Origin: CAWHJN01 sp963829705
GTDB taxonomy: Bacteria > Bacteroidota > Rhodothermia > Rhodothermales > BA12
Direction: 5' to 3'
Assembly (NCBI GenBank): GCA_963829705.1
Contig: CAWHJN010000004.1
Coordinates: 186,001-250,000, forward strand
Length of the DNA stretch: 64,000 nucleotides
The first letter of the stretch is position 1. Every line of letters starts with the position of its first letter. Below, in pieces: positions 24,892 to 34,280 of the stretch. The notes under the pieces are model-generated. The model searched no databases and was not told where the DNA came from. It saw nothing but the letters and a program-made list of their open reading frames with translations. Position numbers and translations under genes: made by a program.

Positions 24892-26174
24892 AGCTGCTCG
24901 TTGACGAGGTAGTAGCCGAAGTCGCGCAGGCGGGCGAAGGGGCTGCGCTTTTTCCACTCGTCGAGCGTGCGTTCGACGCAGTCTTCGAGATCGCGCTCGA
25001 AGATCTGTTCGAGGTGGTGGGCCATGCCGGGGTCGAAAAAGCCGAGCGTGATCTCGTCGTTGATCTCGAACGAGCGGTCGTCGAAGTTGCTCGACCCGAC
25101 GGCGCACCACACGCCATCGACGGTCAGCACTTTCTGGTGGAGGAGCGTTTTCTGGTACTCGAACATGCGAATGCCACCCGCGAGCAGCTTGCCAAAGTTG
25201 TGGTGCGCCGCGTGCTGCACCATCGGCATGTCGGAAGCTTCCGTGGACGGCATCATCACCCGCACGTCCACGCCGCGTTTTACCGCTTCCACGAGCGCGT
25301 CGATGGCCTCGGGGTCGGGCAGGAAGTACGGGTTCTGGATCCACAGTTTTTCGCGCGCCATGCAGACGGCCATGTAGTGGAAGATCTTGACGGCGGAGGC
25401 CGACGTGGTGGGCCGGATGCGCGCTACGTGCGCCGTGATGCTGCCTCGTGCCTCCAGTTCGGGAAACACGTCCTCGCCCGCGAACAGCTCGCCCGTCTCG
25501 GCCACCCAGTTCTCGCTGAAGGCGGATTGCACGTCGCGCACGATGGGGCCTTCGAGCCGGACGGAGAGGTCGCGGTAGTGCTCCTTGTCCTGCGCGTCGC
25601 CCGTCCACGTGTCCACCACGCAGTGGCCGCCCACGTAGGCCACGCGCCCGTCGAGGACGGCAATCTTGCGGTGGTCGCGGTTGTTGAGGTGCCCGATGGT
25701 CCGCAGCTCTTTCTTGTGGTACTGGCAGAACTGGCACTCTGCGCCCTCAATCATCTCGCGGGATTCCTTGCCCATGCCGCGGCTGCCGTTGGCGTCCACG
25801 AGCACGCGCACCTCCACGCCCGCGCGCGCCTTCTCGGCCAGCGCCGCCGCCAGCTTCTTGCCGATCTCGCCCTCTTTCCACAGAAACGTCTCGAAGTGGA
25901 CGGAGTGCTGCGCAGCGCGGATGTCGGCCAGCAGCCTGTCGAAATACGCGCCGTTCTCGACGATCTCCACGTCGTTGCCCGCGACGAGCGTGCCGTGCGA
26001 CAGCCCCGCGAGCGACGGCACGAGGTCGGCGAACGGCGCGTCGGCCTCGACGGTGAACCGGGGGTCGTAGCGCACTTTGACCGACCACAGCACGACGGCG
26101 AGGCCCACGACGAGCAGCCCGAGGGCCGCGAGCAGCAGCACGGAAACGGGAATCGTGGAGGTCAGGAAGTCCAT
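24888..26174 (-). CDS. cls: Phospholipase D-family cardiolipin synthase-like protein
   Basis: This 428-residue protein begins with one N-terminal membrane helix (about residues 8-30), followed by two phospholipase D domains. The HKD motifs are clear: HRKIAVLDG near residue 166 and HQKVLTVDG near residue 343. The region between them (FLPDPEAIDALVEAVKRGVDVRV) and the tail match cardiolipin synthases, which join two phosphatidylglycerols at the inner membrane. One membrane helix is fewer than ClsA usually has, so a ClsB-like or broader PLD transferase is possible. The ATG at 26174 begins the membrane segment; longer upstream frames are not protein-like. Confidence 0.88.
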   Translation of the reverse strand: MDFLTSTIPVSVLLLAALGLLVVGLAVVLWSVKVRYDPRFTVEADAPFADLVPSLAGLSHGTLVAGNDVEIVENGAYFDRLLADIRAAQHSVHFETFLWKEGEIGKKLAAALAEKARAGVEVRVLVDANGSRGMGKESREMIEGAECQFCQYHKKELRTIGHLNNRDHRKIAVLDGRVAYVGGHCVVDTWTGDAQDKEHYRDLSVRLEGPIVRDVQSAFSENWVAETGELFAGEDVFPELEARGSITAHVARIRPTTSASAVKIFHYMAVCMAREKLWIQNPYFLPDPEAIDALVEAVKRGVDVRVMMPSTEASDMPMVQHAAHHNFGKLLAGGIRMFEYQKTLLHQKVLTVDGVWCAVGSSNFDDRSFEINDEITLGFFDPGMAHHLEQIFERDLEDCVERTLDEWKKRSPFARLRDFGYYLVNEQL

Positions 26175-26271
26175 GAGCAGCAGGTAGAGAAGGGCGGTGC
26201 GCGTCAGGATACGGTGCCCCGGCCCGGCGGCGGACGCGGTTGCAGCATCGATACGCGCCGCCCCGAGGGGT

Positions 26272-27240
26272 TCAGCGCAGCGCCTCGGCCACGCGCCGGT
26301 GGCCCTCAGCCGACAGGTGGATGCCGTCGCCGTAGAGGTACAGCGCGGCAGGGTTGTCGGTCGGGTAGAAAACGCGCCACAGGTCGCGGGCGGGGATGCC
26401 CCGAGCGCGCAGTTCACGGAGCATTACCTCCTGCGGCAAACGGTCGCCGTCGCGGAGCTGGGCGGCATAGGGCAACAGCACGACCTCGAACGGGAGGCCA
26501 CGTGCCTGTGCCTGCGCGTGCATCGCGGCGAGGTGGCCGAGCGCATCTTCCAGGTACGGGCGGAAGGCGTCGTCGGCGTAGAAGCGGCGGTCGTAGCGGT
26601 AGTAGGCGAGGGGGCGGTCGAAAAACGTGGCGCGCAGCCACTGGTAAGTGTGGATGTGCCTGAAGACGAACGACCGCACCGCAGGAAGCACCCGCATCGG
26701 ACCTTCCACTACGTCCGGCATGGCGCGTCCGGCGACGGCGTCGTTGAGGCACCAGAACACCGTCACGCGCCGGAGGGGCGAATCACCGGGCTGCGAGCGG
26801 CGCAGCCACGCCTCGAACACGGCCCGGTAATCATCGCTCGCGTAGCCCACGAGCGAAGGGTTGACGATGTCGAGCGTGTCCTGCTGCGTGGCGATGCGTC
26901 CGGCAAACGTGGAGTCGGGCGCGACGCCGATGCCCATCGTCACCGAGTCGCCGAGAAACAGCCAGAGAGGGAGGCCGGGGCGGGCGTTTGCGTAGCGCCA
27001 CACGCCGCGCGCGTCGGAGGCAAACGCGGCGCCGCTGCTCTGCCCCGTGGCACCGGGGCGGATGCCCAGCGTGGTGCCGTAGACGCTGTCGGCCATGAGT
27101 GTGCTCGTCGTTCCAGCGGGGCGGATCTGCGGATGCGCGAGCCGCACGACGCCCTCGACGGCAAGGCACAATGCCAGCGTGAGGAGCGCGTTGAGGCCGA
27201 TCAGGCGGAGAACGCGTCGCGCGCGCGAACGTCGGGGCAT
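26272..27240 (-). CDS. Membrane-anchored SGNH/GDSL hydrolase
   Basis: The 322-residue protein starts with basic residues and a single membrane helix (about 15-33, VLRLIGLNALLTLALCLAVE), placing the catalytic domain outside the inner membrane. SGNH blocks are visible: LWLFLGDSVTMGIG (nucleophile Ser), VFWCLNDAV (block III, with Asn) and LYGDGIHLSAEGHRRVA (Asp and His). SGNH enzymes of this layout hydrolyse acyl or acetyl esters of glycans or lipids. It lies 97 bp upstream of the cls-like gene on the same strand and could share its transcript. Substrate unknown. Confidence 0.85.
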   Translation of the reverse strand: MPRRSRARRVLRLIGLNALLTLALCLAVEGVVRLAHPQIRPAGTTSTLMADSVYGTTLGIRPGATGQSSGAAFASDARGVWRYANARPGLPLWLFLGDSVTMGIGVAPDSTFAGRIATQQDTLDIVNPSLVGYASDDYRAVFEAWLRRSQPGDSPLRRVTVFWCLNDAVAGRAMPDVVEGPMRVLPAVRSFVFRHIHTYQWLRATFFDRPLAYYRYDRRFYADDAFRPYLEDALGHLAAMHAQAQARGLPFEVVLLPYAAQLRDGDRLPQEVMLRELRARGIPARDLWRVFYPTDNPAALYLYGDGIHLSAEGHRRVAEALR

Positions 27241-27325
27241 GGGGAGTGGAAAGGCCGGGCTCGAGAAGGGGTGCGTACCCCTGCACACAGCGTTATCAAC
27301 ATACGCGATGGAGTCCGCCAAGCGT

Positions 27326-27333
27326 TACCTTTG
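27326..27333 (+). promoter_or_regulatory. Bacteroidota-type -7 box
   Basis: TACCTTTG matches the Bacteroidota promoter element TAnnTTTG and lies 36 bases before the ATG at 27369. A convincing -33 element was not found, so support is weak. Confidence 0.3.
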
Positions 27334-27368
27334 CCCGCTCCTTCCTCACCTACTTCTCCTCACCGCTC

Positions 27369-28052
27369 ATGCGCCTCCTCCCCGCGTTCCTCCTCCTCGT
27401 GCTGGCCCTTCCCGCCGCCGCCCAGACCCACGAAGGCACGCTCGGTCCGCAGAGCGCGCAGCGCGAAGACGGCATCCCGTACGACGCGCAGACGATCACG
27501 CTGAAGCAGCACCAGCGCTTTACCGCCCGCCTCGAAAGCACGGCCTTCGACACCTACCTCCTCGTCAAGGGTCCGGCGGGCAACGAGTACGTCAACGACG
27601 ATTTCGGCTCGACGGAGGTGTCGCAGGTCGAATTCATCGCGCCGCAGGAAGGCACCTACACCGTGTGGGCGAGCACCTACGACGCCAGCGGCGCGGGCGC
27701 CTACACGCTCACGCTGGCGGCGGGCGCGCAGGCGACGGTGACAACCACCGAGGGGCGCCTCGACGGCAACGATGCGCTGCTGCCCAAAGGCGAGCGCGCC
27801 GATACCTACGAACGCACCTTCGACACCACCGGACCGTTCGACATCGAACTCGTCTCGTACGGCTTCGACGGCTACCTCGCCGTGCAGGCGCCCTCGGGCA
27901 CGTGGTACCGCAACGACGACGCGGGCGACACCACGCGCTCGCTCCTGTCAGACTTGCAGCCTGAGCCGGGCACGTGGCGCATTGTCGTCACGTCCGCCAT
28001 GCCCGAGGAGATGGGCGCGTACGACCTTCGCGTGCTCACCTACCCGCGCTGA
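27369..28052 (+). CDS. Secreted protein with two pre-peptidase C-terminal-like domains
   Basis: The 227-residue exported protein has a signal peptide ending PAAAQ and two beta-sandwich repeats of the bacterial pre-peptidase C-terminal type. One begins ITLKQHQRFTARLEST and contains TYTVWASTYDASGAGAYTLTL; the second has the equivalent FDIELVSYGFDGYLAVQAP and WRIVVTSAMPEEMGAYDLRV. PPC domains usually sit at the end of secreted proteases. Here they form a separate protein placed 36 bp ahead of a subtilisin-like lipoprotein, which suggests that the two work together, for example in substrate binding or stability. That link is inference. Confidence 0.75.
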   Translation: MRLLPAFLLLVLALPAAAQTHEGTLGPQSAQREDGIPYDAQTITLKQHQRFTARLESTAFDTYLLVKGPAGNEYVNDDFGSTEVSQVEFIAPQEGTYTVWASTYDASGAGAYTLTLAAGAQATVTTTEGRLDGNDALLPKGERADTYERTFDTTGPFDIELVSYGFDGYLAVQAPSGTWYRNDDAGDTTRSLLSDLQPEPGTWRIVVTSAMPEEMGAYDLRVLTYPR

Positions 28053-28088
28053 CCGCGCTGCCTTTTCTTCCCGTAGTCCCCCGTCTTC

Positions 28089-29777
28089 ATGTCGCGTTTC
28101 CGCCTGTTTCTGCCGCTGTTGCTGCTCGTCGCGGCCTGCACGTCCACCCGCCCTGCCGAGACGGCGACGGCCACCGTGCCCACGCCGCCCGAAACCGGCG
28201 GCCCCACGCCCGTCGAGGTCGTCGCCGCGCCCGAGGCGCCTGCCGACGTGCTGGCCGAGCCTGTGCCGCCGCACGACTGGTACCTGCGCCCGGGCACGAG
28301 CGCGTACCCCGGCGTAGACGTGGACGCGGCCTACGCGCTCGTCGCCGACCGCAGCGCCACGCCCGTCGTCGTCGCCGTTATCGACTCCGGCATCGACATC
28401 GACCACGAGGATTTAGAGGGTCGCATCTGGACGAACGAAGACGAGATCGCCGGCAACGGCATCGACGACGACGCCAACGGCTACGTGGACGACGTCCACG
28501 GATGGAGTTTCCTCGGCAACGCCAAGGGCGACAACGCCGACCACGAGCAACTCGAAGTCACGCGCGAGTACGCGCGCCTGCGCCCCGTCTACGGCACGAT
28601 GAAAGCCGCCGACGTGCCCGAGGCGCAGCGCGATGAGTACGCCTACTTCGAGCAGGTGCGCGACGAGTTCACCCGCCGCCGCGACGAAGCCAAGGCCACG
28701 ATGCCGCAGATCAAGGAGATCTACGACCTTGCCCGCGTCGCCGTGCCGCGCATCCACAAGCACTTCGGGCGCGACACCGTCACTGAGCGCGACCTGCTCA
28801 CCATCGGCGACGACGCCCGCGAACTGGCGCGCGCGCGCAATTTCTACGCCTTCCTGCTGTCCAACAACCTCACCCTCGGCGACCTGGAGCAGTACTACAA
28901 ACAACTCGACAGCCAGGTGAAGTATCACTTCAACCCCGACTACGACGGGCGCGCGAACGTCGATGACACCGACGATCCGGCTTTCCGCACGTATGGCAAC
29001 GGCGACGTGAAAGGCCCGAACCCCGAGCACGGCACACACGTCGCGGGCATCATCGCCGCCCGGCGCGACAACGCCCTCGGCGGCAAAGGCATCGCCGACG
29101 CCGCCCGCATCATGGTCGTCCGCGCCGTGCCCGACGGCGACGAGCGCGACAAGGACGTCGCCAACGCCATCCGCTACGCCGCCGACAACGGCGCGCGCGT
29201 GGTCAACATGAGCTTCGGCAAAGCCTACTCGCCCGACAAAGAACTCGTGGACGAAGCCGTGCGCTACGCCACCGCGAAGGGCGTGCTGCTCGTCAACAGC
29301 GCGGGCAACAGCGGCGAAAACGTGGATGTGACAGCGAGCTACCCGTCGCCCACGTTCCTCGACGGCGGCGCGGCGACCTCGTGGGTCAGCGTCGGCGCGT
29401 CGGGCTGGGAGCCGGCCAACCTCGCCGCGACGTTCAGCAACTACGGGCAGACGCGCGTCGATCTGTTCGCGCCCGGCCTGGACATTTACTCCTCCTTGCC
29501 GGGCAACACCTACGGCGAGCGCGACGGCACCTCGATGGCGGGACCCGTCGTGGCGGGCGTGGCCGCGCTCGTCCTCAGCTACTACCCCGAACTCACCGCT
29601 ACGCAGGTGCGCGGGATTCTGCGCGAGACGGCGCGGCGCTACGAGGGCACGCGCGTGCCCGCACCGGGCGGCGAAGAGGAGGTCGATTTCTGCACCCTCT
29701 CGTCCACCTGCGGCGTCGTCGATGCCGCCGCGGCAATGGCCCGCGCCGCCGAAGTCGCGGGCGCCGGCGGGCGCTGA
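28089..29777 (+). CDS. Subtilisin-like (S8) serine protease lipoprotein
   Basis: The 562-residue predicted lipoprotein has its lipidated Cys at 17 (VAAC). The catalytic triad is complete: Asp99 in VIDSGIDIDHEDL, His317 in HGTHVAGI and Ser482 in GTSMAGPVVAG, with the oxyanion Asn in NSAGNSGEN. The Asp-to-His gap of about 218 residues is much longer than in subtilisin; the insert begins with a Ca-binding-like loop (NGIDDDANGYVDDVHGW) and continues as a charged helical region (about 160-290). There is no separate inhibitory prodomain. It probably acts at the outer membrane or cell surface, next to the PPC-domain protein upstream. Confidence 0.92.
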   Translation: MSRFRLFLPLLLLVAACTSTRPAETATATVPTPPETGGPTPVEVVAAPEAPADVLAEPVPPHDWYLRPGTSAYPGVDVDAAYALVADRSATPVVVAVIDSGIDIDHEDLEGRIWTNEDEIAGNGIDDDANGYVDDVHGWSFLGNAKGDNADHEQLEVTREYARLRPVYGTMKAADVPEAQRDEYAYFEQVRDEFTRRRDEAKATMPQIKEIYDLARVAVPRIHKHFGRDTVTERDLLTIGDDARELARARNFYAFLLSNNLTLGDLEQYYKQLDSQVKYHFNPDYDGRANVDDTDDPAFRTYGNGDVKGPNPEHGTHVAGIIAARRDNALGGKGIADAARIMVVRAVPDGDERDKDVANAIRYAADNGARVVNMSFGKAYSPDKELVDEAVRYATAKGVLLVNSAGNSGENVDVTASYPSPTFLDGGAATSWVSVGASGWEPANLAATFSNYGQTRVDLFAPGLDIYSSLPGNTYGERDGTSMAGPVVAGVAALVLSYYPELTATQVRGILRETARRYEGTRVPAPGGEEEVDFCTLSSTCGVVDAAAAMARAAEVAGAGGR

Positions 29778-29818
29778 GGGTTGTCATTTGTCACTGGTTC
29801 ACCGACACTCGACACGCG

Positions 29819-30301
29819 ATGAAGCCGTTCTTTTCTTTCTTCCTGCTCGTGCTCGTGCTGCTGCCCGCGTGCCGGATTTTCGATCCGAAGGGCGTCGTTC
29901 GAGATGAGGGGTACACCTTCTCCGACAGCACGCTCGCCACCGACACGTCGCGCGCCCGTTTCGCCGAACTCCGTGCCCACTGGGATGCCACCGAGCCCGC
30001 CGCCTACCGCTTCACGTACAGCCGGAATTGCTTCTGTATCGACCGCGGCCCGTACACCGTGGACGTGCGCGGCGGCGCGATCGTAGACCTCCAGCCGCCG
30101 AGTGACCAGCCGTACGTGCGGCAGACGATGGACAGTCTCTACGCGACCGTCGAAGCCGCTTTTGCGCGCAACGCCGCGTCGGTGCAGTACCAGTACGATC
30201 CCGCGTCGCGCCTGCTCGCCTCGTTCTTCATCGACTACGACGAAGGCATCGCCGACGAGGAAATGGGCGCCAGCGTGAGCGAGATTGTGTTCCGGCGGTG
30301 A
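29819..30301 (+). CDS. Small lipoprotein, DUF6174-like
   Basis: The 160-residue predicted lipoprotein has lipobox LLPACRIF. The conserved part (about 45-155) reads as an unknown-function domain of the DUF6174 type: HWDATEPAAYRFTYSRNCFC, PYTVDVRGGAIVD and VQYQYDPASRLLASFFIDYD. Proteins of this kind are common as small envelope lipoproteins with no assigned role. The ATG at 29819 starts the signal peptide. Its stop overlaps the GTG start of the carbamoyltransferase (GTGA), so the two are translationally coupled, although no functional link is known. Confidence 0.7.
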   Translation: MKPFFSFFLLVLVLLPACRIFDPKGVVRDEGYTFSDSTLATDTSRARFAELRAHWDATEPAAYRFTYSRNCFCIDRGPYTVDVRGGAIVDLQPPSDQPYVRQTMDSLYATVEAAFARNAASVQYQYDPASRLLASFFIDYDEGIADEEMGASVSEIVFRR

Positions 30302-32100
30302 CCGTCCTCGGCCTGTCCGCTTTCTACCACGACAGCGCCGCGTGCCTCGTGCGCGACGGGCGCATCGTGGCGGCGGCGCAGGAGGAGCGCTTCAGCCGCG
30401 TCAAGCACGACGCCCGCTTTCCCGCCCGGGCGGCGGCGTATTGCCTCCGCGAAGCCGGGATCACCGCCGCCGACCTCGACCTCGTCGCCTTTTACGACAA
30501 GCCGTGGCTCACCTTCGAGCGGCTGCTCGAAACCTACGTGTCGTTCGCGCCGCGCGGGCTGGCGTCGTTCATCAAGGCGATGCCCGTCTGGCTCAAGCAG
30601 AAGCTGTGGATGCGCGACGAGATCCGCAGCGCGCTGGGCGGCTACGACGGCGAGATCCTCTTTGCCGAGCACCACGAGAGCCACGCCGCGAGCGCGTTTT
30701 TCCCGTCCCCCTTCGACCGCGCCGCGTTCCTCACGACCGACGGCGTGGGCGAGTGGACGACGACGAGCTACGGCGTGGGCGCGGACGCCGACCTGCGGAT
30801 CGTGGCCGAGCAGCACTTTCCGCACTCGGTCGGGCTGCTCTACTCGGCGTTCACGTACTTCTGCGGCTTCCGCGTCAACTCGGGCGAGTACAAGCTGATG
30901 GGGCTCGCGCCGTACGGCACGCCGCGCTTTGCCCAAAAAATCCGCGACGAGGTCGTCGACATCCGCGACGACGGCTCGATCCGCCTCCACCTCGACAGGT
31001 TCACGTTTCCCGTGGGCCTCGCCATGACGGGGCGGAAGATGGAAACGCTCTTTGGCCCGCGCCGCCGCCCCGAAGGCCCGCTCACCGCGCGCGACTTCGA
31101 CCTCGCCGCGTCCATCCAACTCGTTACCGAGGAGATCGTGCTGAAGATGGCGCGGCACGTCAGGCGCGAGACGGGCGAGAAAAACCTCGTGATGGCAGGC
31201 GGCGTGGCCCTCAACTGCGTCGCCAACGGCCTGCTCGTGCGCGAAAAGGTGTTCGACGACGTGTGGATTCAGCCTGCTGCAGGCGACGCGGGCGGCGCGC
31301 TTGGTGCCACGCTGCTCGCCTACCACCGCTACGCCGGACAGCCGCGCATCCCGCAAAACCCCGACGCCATGCAGGGCGCCGCTCTCGGTCCTGCCTTCTC
31401 CGACGACGACATCGCTGCCTTTCTCGACGCGCAGAACGTCCCGTACCAACGCCTCGACGCCGACACGCTCGTCGAACACGTCGCCGATCTGCTCGCCGAG
31501 GGTATGGCCGTGGGCTGGTTTCAGGGGCGGATGGAGTTCGGGCCGCGCGCCCTCGGCCACCGCTCCATCCTCGCCGACCCACGCGGGCGCGACGTGCAGC
31601 GACTCGTCAACCTCAAAGTCAAGTTCCGCGAGTCCTTCAGGCCGTTCGCGCCCAGCGTGCTCGCCGGACAACAGGCCCCGTTCTTCGACCTCGACGCCGA
31701 CAGTCCGTACATGCTGCTCGTCGCGCCGGTCAGAGACGCGCGGGTGCAGGGCGAAGGGCTGGACAAACTCAGGCACGTCGAGAGCGCCCTTCCCGCCGTG
31801 ACGCACGTGGACGGTTCGGCGCGGGTGCAGACGGTTGATGCCCACACGCACCCGCGCTATGCCGCGCTGCTGAAGGCGTTCGGCCAGAAAACCGGCGTGC
31901 CCGTGCTCGTCAACACGAGCTTCAACGTGCGCGGCGAGCCCATCGTTTGCACGCCCGAGGACGCCTACCGCTGTTTCCGCCGCACGCACCTCGACGCGCT
32001 CGTGCTGGGGGCGTGCGTGCTTGAAAAGCGCCACATCCCGGGTGCCGAACGCGAGGTGCTTTCCGCCCAAGAAATCGCGCAGACCTACGGGCTGGACTGA
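30298..32100 (+). CDS. NodU/CmcH-family carbamoyltransferase
   Basis: The 600-residue protein belongs to the O-carbamoyltransferases that move a carbamoyl group from carbamoyl phosphate, through carbamoyl-AMP, to a hydroxyl on a sugar or natural product. Signs are the N-terminal TVLGLSAFYHDSAACLV, the metal/phosphate His motif FAEHHESHAASAFF, the nucleotide-binding MAGGVALNCVANG, and the C-terminal YrdC-like domain with MEFGPRALGHRSILADPR and VNTSFNVRGEPIV. The length is normal and the GTG start overlaps the upstream lipoprotein stop. The small SxtJ/DUF5989 genes that often accompany this family are absent, and no glycan or antibiotic cluster surrounds it, so the acceptor is unknown. Confidence 0.9.
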   Translation: MTVLGLSAFYHDSAACLVRDGRIVAAAQEERFSRVKHDARFPARAAAYCLREAGITAADLDLVAFYDKPWLTFERLLETYVSFAPRGLASFIKAMPVWLKQKLWMRDEIRSALGGYDGEILFAEHHESHAASAFFPSPFDRAAFLTTDGVGEWTTTSYGVGADADLRIVAEQHFPHSVGLLYSAFTYFCGFRVNSGEYKLMGLAPYGTPRFAQKIRDEVVDIRDDGSIRLHLDRFTFPVGLAMTGRKMETLFGPRRRPEGPLTARDFDLAASIQLVTEEIVLKMARHVRRETGEKNLVMAGGVALNCVANGLLVREKVFDDVWIQPAAGDAGGALGATLLAYHRYAGQPRIPQNPDAMQGAALGPAFSDDDIAAFLDAQNVPYQRLDADTLVEHVADLLAEGMAVGWFQGRMEFGPRALGHRSILADPRGRDVQRLVNLKVKFRESFRPFAPSVLAGQQAPFFDLDADSPYMLLVAPVRDARVQGEGLDKLRHVESALPAVTHVDGSARVQTVDAHTHPRYAALLKAFGQKTGVPVLVNTSFNVRGEPIVCTPEDAYRCFRRTHLDALVLGACVLEKRHIPGAEREVLSAQEIAQTYGLD

Positions 32101-32182
32101 GCTGCCGGGTGACGGCCTTTTCTCACGCGCTGCACGCGCTGCGCGGTAATTTTCAATCCCTTCCCCTTTCCCAGACGATTCC

Positions 32183-32527
32183 ATGCGCGCCGTTCTGCCC
32201 CTTTCCCTGTTGCTCTGCCTGGGCGTCTTCGCCGCGTGCGGCGGCACGCCCATCGAAGCGGGGCAGGTCGAGTCACGCGACGTGCAGCTGTTGCGCGAGG
32301 ACGGCGGCACGCCCTACATCACCGGCAAACTCGTCAACCTCTCCGGCACGACCATCCCGAGCGTGCAGGTGCAGGTGGTGTTCTACGACGCTGAGAACAC
32401 GAAGGTGGACGAGATGGTCTTCCCCGTGCGCGACCTCACGCCCGGCACCGAGGTCGCCTTCAAGCACTCCATCGATACCAACGTCGAGATCGCCCGCGCG
32501 GCCATCACAGGCATCCTGCGCCTGTGA
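32183..32527 (+). CDS. Small FxLYD-domain-like lipoprotein
   Basis: A 114-residue predicted lipoprotein (lipobox VFAACGG). The mature part is one short beta-sandwich resembling FxLYD domains, with ITGKLVNLSGTTIPSVQVQV, FYDAENTKVDEMVF and LTPGTEVAFKHSID. Such domains occur in many small envelope proteins and are thought to mediate binding, but no role is known here. It follows the carbamoyltransferase by 82 bp in the same direction and converges with the sensor kinase gene. Confidence 0.72.
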   Translation: MRAVLPLSLLLCLGVFAACGGTPIEAGQVESRDVQLLREDGGTPYITGKLVNLSGTTIPSVQVQVVFYDAENTKVDEMVFPVRDLTPGTEVAFKHSIDTNVEIARAAITGILRL

Positions 32528-32539
32528 ACGGAGCCGTCT

Positions 32540-34090
32540 TTACGACGCCGCCATCACGGGCGTCCATTCCAGTGTGTAGTCGGGCTGGCGTTTGACGCCG
32601 TCGGAGCTGCTGCGGCGCTGCTGCACGCGCGGAAGCTGGATGCTGAACGTGCTGCCCTGGCCGGGCGTGCTTTCGACGCCGATGGTGCCGTACATGCGCT
32701 CGACGTAGTGCCGGGCAATCGACAGCCCCACGCCGTTGCCCTCGTGCGTGCGCGAAAGCCCCATCGACCCCTGCCGGAACGGCTCGAAGATGACGGGAAG
32801 CTGCTCCTGCTCGATGCCGATGCCGGTGTCGATGACGGCGATCTGGACCTCGTGGAGATTGTTGCGCAAACAGATCCGCACCGACCCGGCAGGCGTGAAC
32901 TTGATGGCGTTGCCCACCAAGTGGTTCATCACCCGGTCGAAGGCGGCAGGGTCGATCTCGGCGTAGAGCGCGTGTGCGCAGGGTTCGAGCACGAGCGCGA
33001 GGCCCTTCTTTTTCGCCTGTTCGTGCAGCGGCGCGACGGCGTCGTGGAGTGCGCGCCGCAGGTCCACCGTCCGCAGCTGCACCCGCTGCGTGTCGGCTTC
33101 GAGGGCAGAGAGTTCGAGCACATCGTTGATGGTTTCGAGCAGCCGCTTGCTGCTTGCTTCGAGGATCTCGACGAGTTCGGTGGCGGGGCCGTCGATCTCC
33201 TCGCGCAGGATCTGTGCCGTCGCCAGGATGCCCGCCAGCGGCGTGCGAACCTCGTGGCTCATGTTGGTCAGAAACGTGTCGCGCAGCAGGACGATCTCTT
33301 CGGCCTGCTCTTTGGCGATGGCCAGCTCGAGCGAGCGCCGGGCGATGTCAGCGTTGCGGCCTTCGAGTTCGCGGTAGGTCTTCACCATGCCCGCCACCAT
33401 CGTGTTGAGCGCGTGCGCCAGGTCGGCGGTTTCGCGGTGGCCCGACGGCAGGGCACGACGCGTCAGGTTGCCGCCCGCGATGTCGCGCGCCACGTCTACC
33501 AGGTCCACCAGCGGGCGCGTCACGAGGATGCTGATGCCCATCGCCAGCACGCATCCGAGTACGATGAGCACGAGGAAAATGGCCGTGACGGTCCACCCGC
33601 TGCGGCTCGTCACCGCGTCCATCGGGGCCACCGACAGCGCCACGAACACGGCGTGCATCGAGTCTACCACGCCGTCGGTGGCATAGACGGGCCGGTAGAT
33701 GCCGTACGTCTGCTGCTCACCGGAAAGCCCCGCCTTCAGCGCCACCAGCCCGGCCGCGTCGGGCGACGTCTCCTGAACGAGAGGCGTGCGGAAGGAATCG
33801 ACGAGGGCGACGAGCGCCACGTCTTCGATGCGCGAGGCGTCGTGGATCAGGCGGCGCACGGCGGCGGTGTCGCCCGTGGCCAGCGCGTGCCCCACGGCGC
33901 GCGCGGTGATGTCGGCGATGCCGATGGCGGTACGCTGGCTGGCCTCGCGCAGGGGTTGCTGAATCTGCTTCAGCGTGAGCGGCAACGCCAGCAGCGCCAG
34001 CACCGCCACGCCACCCGCAATCAGCAGCGACAGCGTGCGTCCCAGGTGTCCCTGCCGCCAGATGCGGCGCAAACGCTCGACCAGCCTCAT
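32540..34090 (-). CDS. Membrane sensor histidine kinase (HAMP-HisKA-HATPase)
   Basis: The 516-residue kinase has two membrane helices (about residues 20-40 and 165-190) flanking a periplasmic sensor domain of about 120 residues. HAMP (RPLVDLVDVARDIAGGNLTRR), HisKA (phosphoacceptor in FLTNMSHEVRTPLAGIL) and HATPase_c (NHLVGNAIKFTPAG, IDTGIGIEQEQLPVIFEPF) follow. The short tail after the ATPase domain (RSSSDGVKRQPDY) has no receiver. No response regulator gene is adjacent, so it is an orphan kinase. ATG at 34090 is preferred; an in-frame start five codons upstream is possible. Confidence 0.9.
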   Translation of the reverse strand: MRLVERLRRIWRQGHLGRTLSLLIAGGVAVLALLALPLTLKQIQQPLREASQRTAIGIADITARAVGHALATGDTAAVRRLIHDASRIEDVALVALVDSFRTPLVQETSPDAAGLVALKAGLSGEQQTYGIYRPVYATDGVVDSMHAVFVALSVAPMDAVTSRSGWTVTAIFLVLIVLGCVLAMGISILVTRPLVDLVDVARDIAGGNLTRRALPSGHRETADLAHALNTMVAGMVKTYRELEGRNADIARRSLELAIAKEQAEEIVLLRDTFLTNMSHEVRTPLAGILATAQILREEIDGPATELVEILEASSKRLLETINDVLELSALEADTQRVQLRTVDLRRALHDAVAPLHEQAKKKGLALVLEPCAHALYAEIDPAAFDRVMNHLVGNAIKFTPAGSVRICLRNNLHEVQIAVIDTGIGIEQEQLPVIFEPFRQGSMGLSRTHEGNGVGLSIARHYVERMYGTIGVESTPGQGSTFSIQLPRVQQRRSSSDGVKRQPDYTLEWTPVMAAS

Positions 34091-34280
34091 GGCGCAGCCC
34101 TCCACGCACGCCCGGTGGCGGTGTACGCGCGGGCGGAGGTGTGCCAGGTGGCACGCAGAGAACGGGGCGCAGGCTGCATGGACGAGGGGAAGGCCGATGT
34201 GCGCTGCCGAGGCAGTCGTAGTCCGCTCGATTATCGGCCCATGCCCGTCGCCTGTTAAGGCGCGGCCTGGAAATCCAGCC

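Noticed and set aside
22708..25737. A 1009-codon open frame on the reverse strand
   Set aside because: It crosses the BBE oxidase, the phosphatase-fold gene and part of cls, all of which have clear motifs in other frames.
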